Shown: in pieces, positions 24,337-31,310 of the stretch
Layout of the letters: every line of letters starts with the position of its first letter
Numbering within the stretch: position 1 is the first letter of the stretch
DNA from: JAHELQ01 sp965603365
Lineage (GTDB): Bacteria > Acidobacteriota > Aminicenantia > UBA2199
Assembly (NCBI GenBank): GCA_965603365.1
Contig: CBFDCR010000010.1
Coordinates: 1 to 64,000 of the forward strand
Direction: 5' to 3'
DNA: 64,000 bases
Made by a program: the position numbers and the translations under genes
The notes under the pieces: generated by a model
Database searches by the model: none
Seen by the model: the letters and a program-made list of their open reading frames with translations, nothing else
What the model was told of the DNA's origin: nothing

Positions 24337-24624
24337 ATGAACGGTAAGAAACTGAGGGTATTCTGGATTGTCCTGCTGGTTATACTGTTTTGCGGTATAA
24401 GCGTCGAATCTTCTTACCATTTCCACCCGGACGGCAAACGGCACAACGACTGCTCGCTGTGCAATTTTGAGAAGACCCTATTTACCATTGACCTGGCCGA
24501 AGCCGTCTCCATCACCCTGGAGTTTGTCCTTTTTCAAAATGTAAACAATCAAAATATTCTGCCTTTTTTCCATATTTTAACCAATTCGGTATGGATTCGC
24601 CCCCCTCCTGCCTCCTTTTTTTAG
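24337..24624 (+). CDS. small exported His/Cys-motif protein of the metal-uptake operon
   Basis: The 95-residue protein has an N-terminal hydrophobic segment (about 8-24). Directly after it comes SSYHFHPDGKRHNDCSLC, that is HxH, a further His and CxxC. This looks like a periplasm-facing metal site. The rest is hydrophobic and ends in a Pro-rich tail. It is the first gene after the promoter and precedes the porin-like and ZnuA-like genes. A role in metal sensing or delivery is inferred from motif and context. No clear ribosome site is seen, so the exact start is uncertain. Confidence 0.55.
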   Translation: MNGKKLRVFWIVLLVILFCGISVESSYHFHPDGKRHNDCSLCNFEKTLFTIDLAEAVSITLEFVLFQNVNNQNILPFFHILTNSVWIRPPPASFF

Positions 24625-24689
24625 GCCGCATCGCCTTTGATGATCCACTGAAAGTTTGTGCGTCGGTTTTTTAAAAAAGGAGGAAAATA

Positions 24690-25916
24690 ATGAAAAAGAA
24701 AAAAATTCCGATATTTTTTACTATATGGCTGGCCCTCTCGATGGTCTTTTTGTTGAACCCTTTGGGCGCGGTGCCCCAAAAGACCTCTTCGCCCTTTTCC
24801 CAGGCCAAATTTGTGCCCGATATCGCCCTGATCGTCGATTTTTCCTACGCATATAGAAATGTCAATAATGAAGAGTTTCAAACAATGGCTCTGCCGGGTT
24901 TTTCGCTGACGGGCATCGATGAAGGTTTCGCCGGTCGGGGCTTTAATTTGAACTATGCCGAGTTGACCATCAGCGCGGTGGTGGACCCCTACTTCGATCT
25001 GTTTACCTGCTTTCACCTGTCGGAGGGGGAATTTGAGATCGAGGAGGCCTATGTCCGCACCCGCAGCCTGCCGCTGGGTTTCCAGCTCAAGGCCGGTCAA
25101 TTCCTCAGCAGTTTCGGACGGTTAAATTCCCAGCACGATCACTACTGGAATTTTTCCGACCAACCCCTGATTTACCGGGGCATATTCGGCGAATCCAACC
25201 TCGATGAAAAGGGCGTCCAGTTGAACTGGGTGGCGCCGCTGGGCATCTTCCTGCAGTTGGGCGTCGAGTACCTGAAGGGTGAAAACGAGGCCAGCTTCGG
25301 TACAACCGGTTTCCAGATCGGCGAGTATAACATAGAGGAGGCCAATTCCCACCTCTGGGTCGCCTTTGCCAAAACGTCGTTAGATTTTGAGCGGCTGATC
25401 CTACTGGGGGGGATCTCCTTTGCCTCCGGTAAATACCGCTGGTTTCAGGCGGAATCCGCATACGGCATTGCCGGTACGAGCCGGCTATGGGGGGGCGATT
25501 TGACCCTCAAATACCTGATCGACTCTTACCGGTATATCTCCCTCCAGGGGGAGTACATCCATCGCAAAGTAGATGCCCGGAAGTATTCCGATTCAGTTGT
25601 TGACCCCATCACGCCTGGCCAGTCCGGTCTCTACCTGGAGTGGATCTGGCGTTTTAATCGGCGCTGGCGCTGGGGCGCCCGCTACGATTTGATCTTCGAG
25701 AAGGAGGCCGGCGGCGGTGAGCCGTTGTTTGCCGTACCCGATCACCTCTACCGTTGTTCCTCGATGCTGGAGTATAATCCCACCGAGTTTTCCCGGATTC
25801 GCCTGCAGTACAATTACGATCATTCCCGCTACCCGGCAGGAGAACCGGCAGAGATTCATGAGGTGTTTTTCCAGATCAATTTATCGATCGGTGCCCATGG
25901 GGCCCATCCATTTTAG
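24690..25916 (+). CDS. outer-membrane beta-barrel porin-like protein of the metal operon
   Basis: The 408-residue product has a signal peptide (MKKKKIPIFFTIWLALSM and onward, cleaved near 30). A long series of alternating amphipathic strands follows and ends in Phe, as outer-membrane barrels do. Examples are FNLNYAELTISAVVDPYFDL and YISLQGEYIHRK. There is no TonB box or plug domain I can see, so it is more porin-like than TonB-dependent. Placed between a His/Cys-rich exported protein and a ZnuA homologue, it may let zinc or manganese cross the outer membrane. The gene has an AGGAGG site. Confidence 0.7.
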   Translation: MKKKKIPIFFTIWLALSMVFLLNPLGAVPQKTSSPFSQAKFVPDIALIVDFSYAYRNVNNEEFQTMALPGFSLTGIDEGFAGRGFNLNYAELTISAVVDPYFDLFTCFHLSEGEFEIEEAYVRTRSLPLGFQLKAGQFLSSFGRLNSQHDHYWNFSDQPLIYRGIFGESNLDEKGVQLNWVAPLGIFLQLGVEYLKGENEASFGTTGFQIGEYNIEEANSHLWVAFAKTSLDFERLILLGGISFASGKYRWFQAESAYGIAGTSRLWGGDLTLKYLIDSYRYISLQGEYIHRKVDARKYSDSVVDPITPGQSGLYLEWIWRFNRRWRWGARYDLIFEKEAGGGEPLFAVPDHLYRCSSMLEYNPTEFSRIRLQYNYDHSRYPAGEPAEIHEVFFQINLSIGAHGAHPF

Positions 25917-25937
25917 ATTTTCATGAGGAGGGTAAAA

Positions 25938-26825
25938 ATGAAGAAAATCTTGTTTATGTTATTTATAGTATGTTTTGTGATGTGCAGCTTCGCCAAAATA
26001 GAGGTGGTGACCGCCTATCCCTATATGAACGATCTGGTCCAGAAGATCGGCAAAGAAAAAGTGAGTTCCATGTCTTTGACAGGCGGCAGTTGGGACCCCC
26101 ATACCATTGTGCCCAGGCCGTCCCTGATTGGCAAAGTCAGGAACGCCGATCTGCTCATTATTAACGGTGCCCAACTGGAGATCGGCTGGCTGCCGCCGCT
26201 GCTCAACCAGGCCAATAATCCCGAGGTAATGCCTGGTAAAAAAGGATTCCTGGATCTCTCCAATCACGTCCAGTTGATCCAGGTGCCCACCAGCGTGTCC
26301 CGGGCCCAGGGGGATATTCACCCGGAGGGCAACCCCCATTTTAGCCTGTCCCCCACCAATATTCCCAAAATCTCCAGCGCCATCGCCGAGAAACTGAGCC
26401 AGTTGGATGCCGCCAATGCCCAATATTACCGGAGTAACAATCAAACATTCAGCGAACAGTGGCGTGCCCGACTGCAGGAATGGGACAGGAGGATGGAACC
26501 CTTAAGGGGCAGTAAATACATCGAATACCACCGCAACCTCGACTATTTCCTGGAACACTACGATTTGATCGTGGTGGAGACCATCGAACCCCTGCCGGGG
26601 ATTCCCCCCACCTCCAAACATATATTGGAACTGATAAAAAAGACAGAGTCCGAGCAGATCAAACTCATCCTGCACGATGTGTACCACTCCAAGAAGAGTT
26701 CCAGGTATCTTTCCCGGAAGACAGGCATCCCCTATGTGATCATGCCCCACGATGTGGGGTCCGTGAAGGAGGCGACAGAGATCTTTTCCCTCTTCGAAGA
26801 AATATTGAGGAGGTTGGGCGTATGA
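25938..26825 (+). CDS. metal ABC transporter substrate-binding protein (ZnuA/TroA family)
   Basis: I use ATG 25938, nine bases after GAGGAGG; an ATG at 25923 lies before that site. The 295-residue protein has a signal peptide (KKILFMLFIVCFVMCSFA). Ligand-type histidines of the cluster A-I family are seen in GSWDPHTIVP, EGNPHFSLSP and YIEYHRNLDYF, and a final acid in MPHDVGS. It has no long His-rich loop. It should bind zinc or manganese in the periplasm and hand it to the overlapping permease. Confidence 0.88.
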   Translation: MKKILFMLFIVCFVMCSFAKIEVVTAYPYMNDLVQKIGKEKVSSMSLTGGSWDPHTIVPRPSLIGKVRNADLLIINGAQLEIGWLPPLLNQANNPEVMPGKKGFLDLSNHVQLIQVPTSVSRAQGDIHPEGNPHFSLSPTNIPKISSAIAEKLSQLDAANAQYYRSNNQTFSEQWRARLQEWDRRMEPLRGSKYIEYHRNLDYFLEHYDLIVVETIEPLPGIPPTSKHILELIKKTESEQIKLILHDVYHSKKSSRYLSRKTGIPYVIMPHDVGSVKEATEIFSLFEEILRRLGV

Positions 26826-27577
26826 TCGATATATTGCTGCCGGTTTTTCTATTGTCTCTGGTTCTGTTGGGGATCCATTCCTATTTCGGGCTGGAGATCA
26901 TCAACCGGGGAATCATTTTCACCGACCTGGCGGTGGGCCAGATGGCGGCGGTGGGGGCAGGCATCTCCCTCTTCTTTTTTGACGGCAGTCACTTGTATGT
27001 GACCTCCCTCTTCTTCGCCATTGTGGGTGCGCTGCTCATCTCCCTGGCCACCCGGAGGGTCAAGTACCTGGAGGCCTTCATCGGTCTGCTCTACGCCTTC
27101 GGCATCTCTTTTGTCTTCATCCTGATGTCCAGGTCGGCCCACGGCATGGAGGAGTTTCACCAGCTCATGGCCGCCGATATCCTGTTTACCGCCCTGCCGG
27201 ACATCCTGAAGGCAGCGGTATTCTACGTCATCCTGGGAATTGTGATCTACATCTTCAACAAAAAGACATCGGGTTTTTTGAAGGAGGTGCTCTTCTTCCT
27301 GACCTTCTCCCTCACCGTGACCACTGCCGTCAAGCTGGCGGGGGTGCTGGTGGTATTTGCCATCCTCATCTCCCCGGCGGTAATTGCCAAGACTATTGGC
27401 CGGGGAAACCTGATCATCGTGGCCTGGATCACCGGTACCATCATCAACCTGGGGGCCATTATCGTCTCCTACAACTTCGATTTCCCCACCGGCTACACCC
27501 TGGTATTCCTCCACTCCATCTTCGCCATTGCCTTCACCCTGATCAAAAAATCCAGAGCCCCTGAATCCCCCTGTTAA
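26822..27577 (+). CDS. metal ABC transporter permease (ZnuB family)
   Basis: The 251-residue protein overlaps the binding-protein gene by four bases. It has about seven or eight membrane helices and the family motif FGLEIINRGIIFTDLAVGQM at residues 16-35, with later AFIGLLYAFGIS. This is the ABC-3 family. The matching ATPase (ZnuC) is not encoded here on either side, so it must be shared or located elsewhere. Transcription probably ends shortly after, where a GGGGGT...ACCCCC stem (27602-27622) occurs. Confidence 0.88.
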   Translation: MIDILLPVFLLSLVLLGIHSYFGLEIINRGIIFTDLAVGQMAAVGAGISLFFFDGSHLYVTSLFFAIVGALLISLATRRVKYLEAFIGLLYAFGISFVFILMSRSAHGMEEFHQLMAADILFTALPDILKAAVFYVILGIVIYIFNKKTSGFLKEVLFFLTFSLTVTTAVKLAGVLVVFAILISPAVIAKTIGRGNLIIVAWITGTIINLGAIIVSYNFDFPTGYTLVFLHSIFAIAFTLIKKSRAPESPC

Positions 27578-27744
27578 ATTGCCCGTATTGGTCACCAACA
27601 TGGGGGTGTTATAAAAACCCCCTGTAGATGTTCGTTACTTGCTGAATAGACACAAAATATATTTTTATTGTAAATTTTTTTAGTAAAAAAATTCAAGAAG
27701 CTGCCCGAAGTGGGTTTCCCATTCGTCTCAATGTATAGGATAAT

Positions 27745-28353
27745 ATGAGACGTGAAGTGCGGAATAGTGAAGCGATGAGACGAACAGAGCGGCAGCCAGT
27801 GACCTTTGATAACAGCCGGCAGTTGGTGGCTCAATTTTATAAGGCTTATTTCAAGGGTATCTACCGGTTTATCTTTCGGCTCAGTGGCGATGCCGACGAC
27901 ACCCGGGACATCACCCAGGAAGTGTTTATCAAATTATTCGACTATTTGAATCGGAACGGTGAGATCAGCACCCCCAAAGCCTGGCTGTACCGGGTGGCGG
28001 TAAACACCTGTCACAGCCATCTGCGGCGGCAGGCGAAGTTTCAACAGATCGTCGCCCGGGAGCTGGAGGACGGCAATCCGGCAGGGGTAAACGGGCAGGC
28101 CAGCGATGTGCTGGTGAACATGAGGTTTTACGAAGGCATCCGGGCCAAAGACCTGGATAAGCCCACGGTGGTCACCTCCTTTTATGTGGAGCCCTTTTGG
28201 GTGGGCAATATTGTCTCCGAAACCGACCTTTCGCAAGAAAAGAGCAAGCTGAAGCGAATATTTAACGTGGAGGATGTCAAATTGCTGACCAGGGCCCCAA
28301 AAAGATCTTCCGGGTGTTTGTTCTCAACGGCCGGAAGTTCGGTCTACTCTTAA
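27745..28353 (+). CDS. sigma-70 family factor, region 2 only, fused to a TonB-protein N-terminus
   Basis: Residues about 25-100 are an ECF-type sigma region 2: QFYKAYFKGIYRFIFRLSGD, then DITQEVFIKLFDYL and TPKAWLYRVAVNTCHSHLRR. Region 4, needed for -35 recognition, is absent. From about residue 125 (VLVNMRFYEGIRAKDLDKPT onward) the sequence instead looks like the N-terminal domain of the TonB/M23 protein that follows. The frame ends in a nonsense tail (RSSGCLFSTAG). The simplest reading is a deletion that joined a sigma gene to a downstream TonB gene, plus a one-base frame change near 28300. A second possible start is ATG 27775. Confidence 0.6.
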   Translation: MRREVRNSEAMRRTERQPVTFDNSRQLVAQFYKAYFKGIYRFIFRLSGDADDTRDITQEVFIKLFDYLNRNGEISTPKAWLYRVAVNTCHSHLRRQAKFQQIVARELEDGNPAGVNGQASDVLVNMRFYEGIRAKDLDKPTVVTSFYVEPFWVGNIVSETDLSQEKSKLKRIFNVEDVKLLTRAPKRSSGCLFSTAGSSVYS

Positions 28354-29288
28354 GCCGGGAAGAACGAAAGAACAGTTTCCGCATCGAGGTGTATGAGGGG
28401 GAGAATCCTAAAGATAGGACCAAAAACCTGCTGGACACCGAGGTGGTACTGGAAGAGCAGAATACCGCCATCTTCGGCTTTGAGAACCCGGACGGTAATA
28501 TTTACTTCCTCTCCCTTCACCGGGAGATGGATACCGAAGTCGTCGAGGAGGATGAGATCCTGGTTTCCACCCAATACCGCCCCCGGTTGATTCATTGGCT
28601 GCGCCCCCAATACCCCGAAGAGGCATTAAAAAAGGGAGTCGAGGGCTGGGTGCGGCTCCAGGGGGGTATCGATAATAAGGGGCAGGTGGCCTATGTCAAT
28701 GTCATTTCCGGCCCCCGGTTATTGAAGACGGCGGCGGTGGCCGCAGTCAAGCAGTGGCAATACCGGCCCCCCAAACCGGAGATCAAGGACGGCCAACTGC
28801 CAGTGCCCTTTACCGCAGTCATCATCTTCAGGCTCCCCAAAGACAAACAAAAAGAAGAGTTGGCGAAAACGGGAACAAAAGATCCGGCTCCGGCCGCCGT
28901 TCCCGATATATGGCCGACCCGGGGCTACATCTCCCTCGCCTTCGGTCCCGCCAGGAGTCCCTTTACCTTAAAAGAGATGTTTCACAACGGCCTCGACATC
29001 GCGGCCAAGGCAGGCACCCCGGTGGCGGCCCCGGCCGATGGCCTGGTCACCACCGCCGGTTTTAAGGGGGATTACGGCTATTTGATCATCATCGACCACC
29101 GGAACGGTTACACCACCTGGTACGCCCATTTGCAGGCGGTCAAAGTCCGGAAAGGAGAGCAGGTGAAGAGGGGGGAAACCATCGGCTTTGTGGGCAACTC
29201 CGGCAAGAGCATGGGGCCGCACCTGCACTACGAGGTGCGGCTCAACGACAAGCCCGTCAACCCGGTGGATCTCATCGAAGAGAGATGA
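28314..29288 (+). CDS. TonB C-terminal domain plus M23 (LytM) peptidase
   Basis: The frame holds a TonB-type C-terminal domain (about residues 88-165: PRLIHWLRPQYPEEALKKGV, then VAAVKQWQYRPP). A LytM-type M23 endopeptidase domain follows (about 205-320) with FHNGLDIAAK and the zinc histidines of GPHLHYEVR. It would cut peptidoglycan cross-links in the periplasm. The only start near its 5' end is a GTG at 28314 with no ribosome site. Its true N-terminal domain is in the preceding frame, continuous if one base is slipped at 28297-28303, so the coordinates given are those of the open frame, not necessarily of a functional protein. Confidence 0.7.
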   Translation: MFVLNGRKFGLLLSREERKNSFRIEVYEGENPKDRTKNLLDTEVVLEEQNTAIFGFENPDGNIYFLSLHREMDTEVVEEDEILVSTQYRPRLIHWLRPQYPEEALKKGVEGWVRLQGGIDNKGQVAYVNVISGPRLLKTAAVAAVKQWQYRPPKPEIKDGQLPVPFTAVIIFRLPKDKQKEELAKTGTKDPAPAAVPDIWPTRGYISLAFGPARSPFTLKEMFHNGLDIAAKAGTPVAAPADGLVTTAGFKGDYGYLIIIDHRNGYTTWYAHLQAVKVRKGEQVKRGETIGFVGNSGKSMGPHLHYEVRLNDKPVNPVDLIEER

Positions 29289-29289
29289 A

Positions 29290-30228
29290 TTACGGCTGCA
29301 GGTTGTTGAACACCGATTCGTAGAGGCAGCGGTTGATGACCGCTTCGGCGGGTTCGATCTCCGGGAAAATTGCCTGCCAGGTTTCGGAGTCCTCCATACA
29401 CAGGTAGAGGGGAATATCGGGGCCCAGTTGCGAACGGATGGTGTCGCGGGCTCCGTGGAACATCGCCAACCGCAGGGGTTTGAAATAACGGTACTTACCG
29501 TCGTAGCCTTTGATCAACTCCCCGGAAAAGAGTTGAGATTCCGGGTGTTTCAATATTTCGGCCCTCAAGGCATAGGGAAAGCGCAACGTTCCTAAGCTCC
29601 ACCAGGCTATTCCTTCCGGTTGAACCACGCCGGCGATCTCCCGTATCAAAGAGTCGTAAGCATCTTGCCAGTCGCCGACAGCCAGCATGGGGTCGAAGTG
29701 AATACCGATCTTATAGCCCCGTTCCTGCACCGCGGCCATGGCAGACAGCCGGGCGGACAGTGATGGGGTACCTGTCTCCTCTTTGTCGATTATACTCTGG
29801 GGATTGAGGGACCAGGAGATCACGATATTTTTCACTACCCCTGGGTAAGTTAAGATGTTTTTGACATTGGCCGACTTGGTCTTGAATTCAAATACCACCT
29901 GCGGATACTGTTCAAAAAGGGCCATGATTCCGGCTGCATAGTTGGCCTGGGGTTCGTATACCAGGGAGTCGGAGAGTTCACCTGAGCCGATGCGCAAATG
30001 CTGCTTGCCTTTGACAAAGGCGGCAAGCTCTCGCTCCATATCCTCGATATTGGTGTAAAAGACCGGCTCCTTGCTCTCCAGGTAGGCCTGCAGGATGCAG
30101 TAAGAGCAGTCGTAGGCGCAGCCGGTGTGCAGATTTAGGTTATAATAACCGCAGGAGACCGTCTCCGGCGAGCAGGGGCAGTGCTTGACAAAATTTCCCT
30201 TTTGCCGTTGATACTTAATCACTGGCAT
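29290..30228 (-). CDS. spore photoproduct lyase-like radical SAM protein
   Basis: The 312-residue protein has the SAM-cluster motif HTGCAYDCSYCILQAY (C-x3-C-x2-C, about 36-43) and the SPL-family layout. Supporting segments are RIGSGELSDSLVYEP and VVFEFKTKSANV, plus SWSLNPQSIIDKEETGTPSL and GYKIGIHFDP. SPL repairs the UV lesion 5-thyminyl-5,6-dihydrothymine. Members also occur in non-sporulating bacteria, where substrate is often unknown. It stands alone, convergent with the M23 gene. Confidence 0.82.
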   Translation of the reverse strand: MPVIKYQRQKGNFVKHCPCSPETVSCGYYNLNLHTGCAYDCSYCILQAYLESKEPVFYTNIEDMERELAAFVKGKQHLRIGSGELSDSLVYEPQANYAAGIMALFEQYPQVVFEFKTKSANVKNILTYPGVVKNIVISWSLNPQSIIDKEETGTPSLSARLSAMAAVQERGYKIGIHFDPMLAVGDWQDAYDSLIREIAGVVQPEGIAWWSLGTLRFPYALRAEILKHPESQLFSGELIKGYDGKYRYFKPLRLAMFHGARDTIRSQLGPDIPLYLCMEDSETWQAIFPEIEPAEAVINRCLYESVFNNLQP

Positions 30229-30376
30229 ATAGTATCAATTTCCCCCCCCAATTTCAAGGCCACCATCCCAACCCCCATGTGCCAAACCTGGCCTGATCCC
30301 CAATCTATAAATATCATCATGCTATCTCCTCTAAATGATTGAATACTACAGCCAGGAAAAGATGTCAAGTTTCTTT

Positions 30377-30393
30377 GTGTCTCGAAACGCTGC
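30377..30393. promoter_or_regulatory. upstream activator-like repeat, copy 1
   Basis: GTGTCTCGAAACGCTGC. Its centre GTCTCGAAAC is a dyad with one mismatched pair. An identical copy occurs 169 bases downstream. It lies about 260 bases before the sigma-54-type promoter. Confidence 0.6.
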
Positions 30394-30545
30394 ATCTCTG
30401 AAATCCCTGGAAAGTATTGATATAAAAGCGGCAGTGCGTGATAAGGAGTCCCGGAGACAACTTTAGTGTAGGGAAACGGTACAAAGTTGAAAATATCTTA
30501 TAGCAAAGGCTAAAGGGGGATAATACGGTTTTTGATGGGGGACGG

Positions 30546-30562
30546 GTGTCTCGAAACGCTGC
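30546..30562. promoter_or_regulatory. upstream activator-like repeat, copy 2
   Basis: The same 17 bases as the copy at 30377, centred about 100 bases upstream of the promoter's expected start site. This is a usual distance for binding of a sigma-54 activator. Confidence 0.6.
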
Positions 30563-30640
30563 GTTTTTGCGTGAGTACTCAAATTTGATAAAACGCCCTA
30601 TATCCTCTAAATAAGACCGTTTTGAGCCTTTTTTTCAAGT

Positions 30641-30655
30641 TGGCACCATAGTTGC
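30641..30655 (+). promoter_or_regulatory. sigma-54-type promoter
   Basis: TGGCAC-CATAG-TTGC matches the -24/-12 consensus (TGGCAC-N5-TTGC), with GG and GC exactly ten bases apart. The first precursor gene starts about 125 bases downstream. No sigma-70 -35/-10 pair of comparable quality is seen between here and the gene. Confidence 0.7.
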
Positions 30656-30676
30656 CCTTTCTTAAGAGTCAATCGT

Positions 30677-30743
30677 CTTTAAAACATAAGGACACCGTCG
30701 CTATCCTCGGACGGGTAGATGCGGGGTTCGTTTTAAAGTGTCC
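30677..30743 (+). promoter_or_regulatory. structured 5' leader of the precursor operon
   Basis: CTTTAAAAC (30677-30685) pairs perfectly with GTTTTAAAG (30730-30738), and GGACAC (30690-30695) pairs with GTGTCC (30738-30743). The order A-B-A'-B' makes the helices either an H-type pseudoknot or two exclusive stems. A small CCGTC/GACGG stem sits inside. It resembles a regulatory RNA leader. Confidence 0.45.
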
Positions 30744-30779
30744 GGGTTGGCAAAAAATAAAACAAGGAGGATTAACACA

Positions 30780-30980
30780 ATGAAAATAAAGAAATTTAAG
30801 AACAGCGGTAATCACATCAAGGTCCAGAACCTGCGCAATGGTGAGATGCGGGCAGTGCGGGGAGGAACAGAGTATACCTGCGGCGGTGGAAGTGGTGATG
30901 ACTGTACAAAGTTGGCAGTCCATGTGCCAGATGCTATGGCGATGGCGGAAAAAGCCGATCTTTTGTCAGTGTACAAATAA
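30780..30980 (+). CDS. candidate RiPP precursor peptide 1
   Basis: This 66-residue peptide starts at ATG 30780 behind AAGGAGG. Its leader (1-29) is charged and ends NLRNGEMRAVRGG, a double-glycine-like cleavage site at 28-29. The core follows: TEYTCGGGSGDDCTKLAVHV, then PDAMAMAEKADLLSVYK. It shares with the next peptide the positions His12, Val15-Gln16, Leu18-Arg19-Asn20, Glu22, Ala25, Gly29, Thr33-Cys34-Gly35, and a Cys-x-Lys-Leu-x-Val-x-Val-Pro block. The two conserved cysteines and the adjacent radical SAM gene suggest a ribosomally made, post-translationally modified peptide. I know no named class with exactly this core. Confidence 0.75.
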   Translation: MKIKKFKNSGNHIKVQNLRNGEMRAVRGGTEYTCGGGSGDDCTKLAVHVPDAMAMAEKADLLSVYK

Positions 30981-31006
30981 TAATTAAAATTTAAGGAGGA
31001 GAAAAA

Positions 31007-31201
31007 ATGAAAAAGACAACCAATTTAAACGACCGTAAACACCTCTCCGTCCAGAAACTCCGCAACAGCGAGTTGAAGGCAACTTTAGCAGGTGAAATCA
31101 TTACTTGCGGCTATGAAGGTGACCTTTGCAAGAAACTCTCTGTCGAGGTCCCTGGATGTGAAACCCTTCAGAATGAAAGCCACAAAGTGGTCTTAAGTTA
31201 G
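31007..31201 (+). CDS. candidate RiPP precursor peptide 2
   Basis: The 64-residue paralogue of precursor 1 begins 26 bases after it, behind AAGGAGGAG. Its leader ends KLRNSELKATLAG (residue 29) and the core starts EIITCGYEGDLCKKLSVEVP, then GCETLQNESHKVVLS. It has a third cysteine (Cys51) that precursor 1 lacks, and an Ala-Gly rather than Gly-Gly site. Leader residues are more conserved than the C-terminal tails, which is expected when one enzyme recognises both leaders. Confidence 0.75.
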   Translation: MKKTTNLNDRKHLSVQKLRNSELKATLAGEIITCGYEGDLCKKLSVEVPGCETLQNESHKVVLS

Positions 31202-31219
31202 CAAGCAATGCGCCCACAA

Positions 31220-31265
31220 AAGAATCCGGTCTCGTATATCCGTCGATATATGAGACTGGATTCTT
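31220..31265 (+). terminator. attenuator hairpin between precursor and maturase genes
   Basis: AAGAATCC-G-GTCTC-G-TATAT pairs with ATATA-T-GAGAC-T-GGATTCTT around a loop of about six bases, an almost perfect 20-bp stem. CTATTTTGTTT follows. It should let most transcripts stop after the two precursors while some continue to the maturase, the usual RiPP stoichiometry. Confidence 0.65.
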
Positions 31266-31310
31266 CTATTTTGTTTGAGGATAATATAAGAGGATCAGGA
31301 GGTAAACAAA

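Larger units (their letters stand above)
30229..30640. other. long intergenic region upstream of the RiPP locus
   Basis: I see no gene in this stretch. It contains two copies of a 17-base near-palindrome, listed separately, and leads into a sigma-54-type promoter. The size and content suggest a regulatory region for the precursor operon. Confidence 0.6.

Noticed and set aside
27602..27622. Rho-independent terminator after the metal permease gene
   Set aside because: The GGGGGT/ACCCCC stem is present but no T-run follows, so I did not list it as a terminator.
30669..30923. Minus-strand frame over the first precursor
   Set aside because: Shadow of the precursor and its leader; no start signal.
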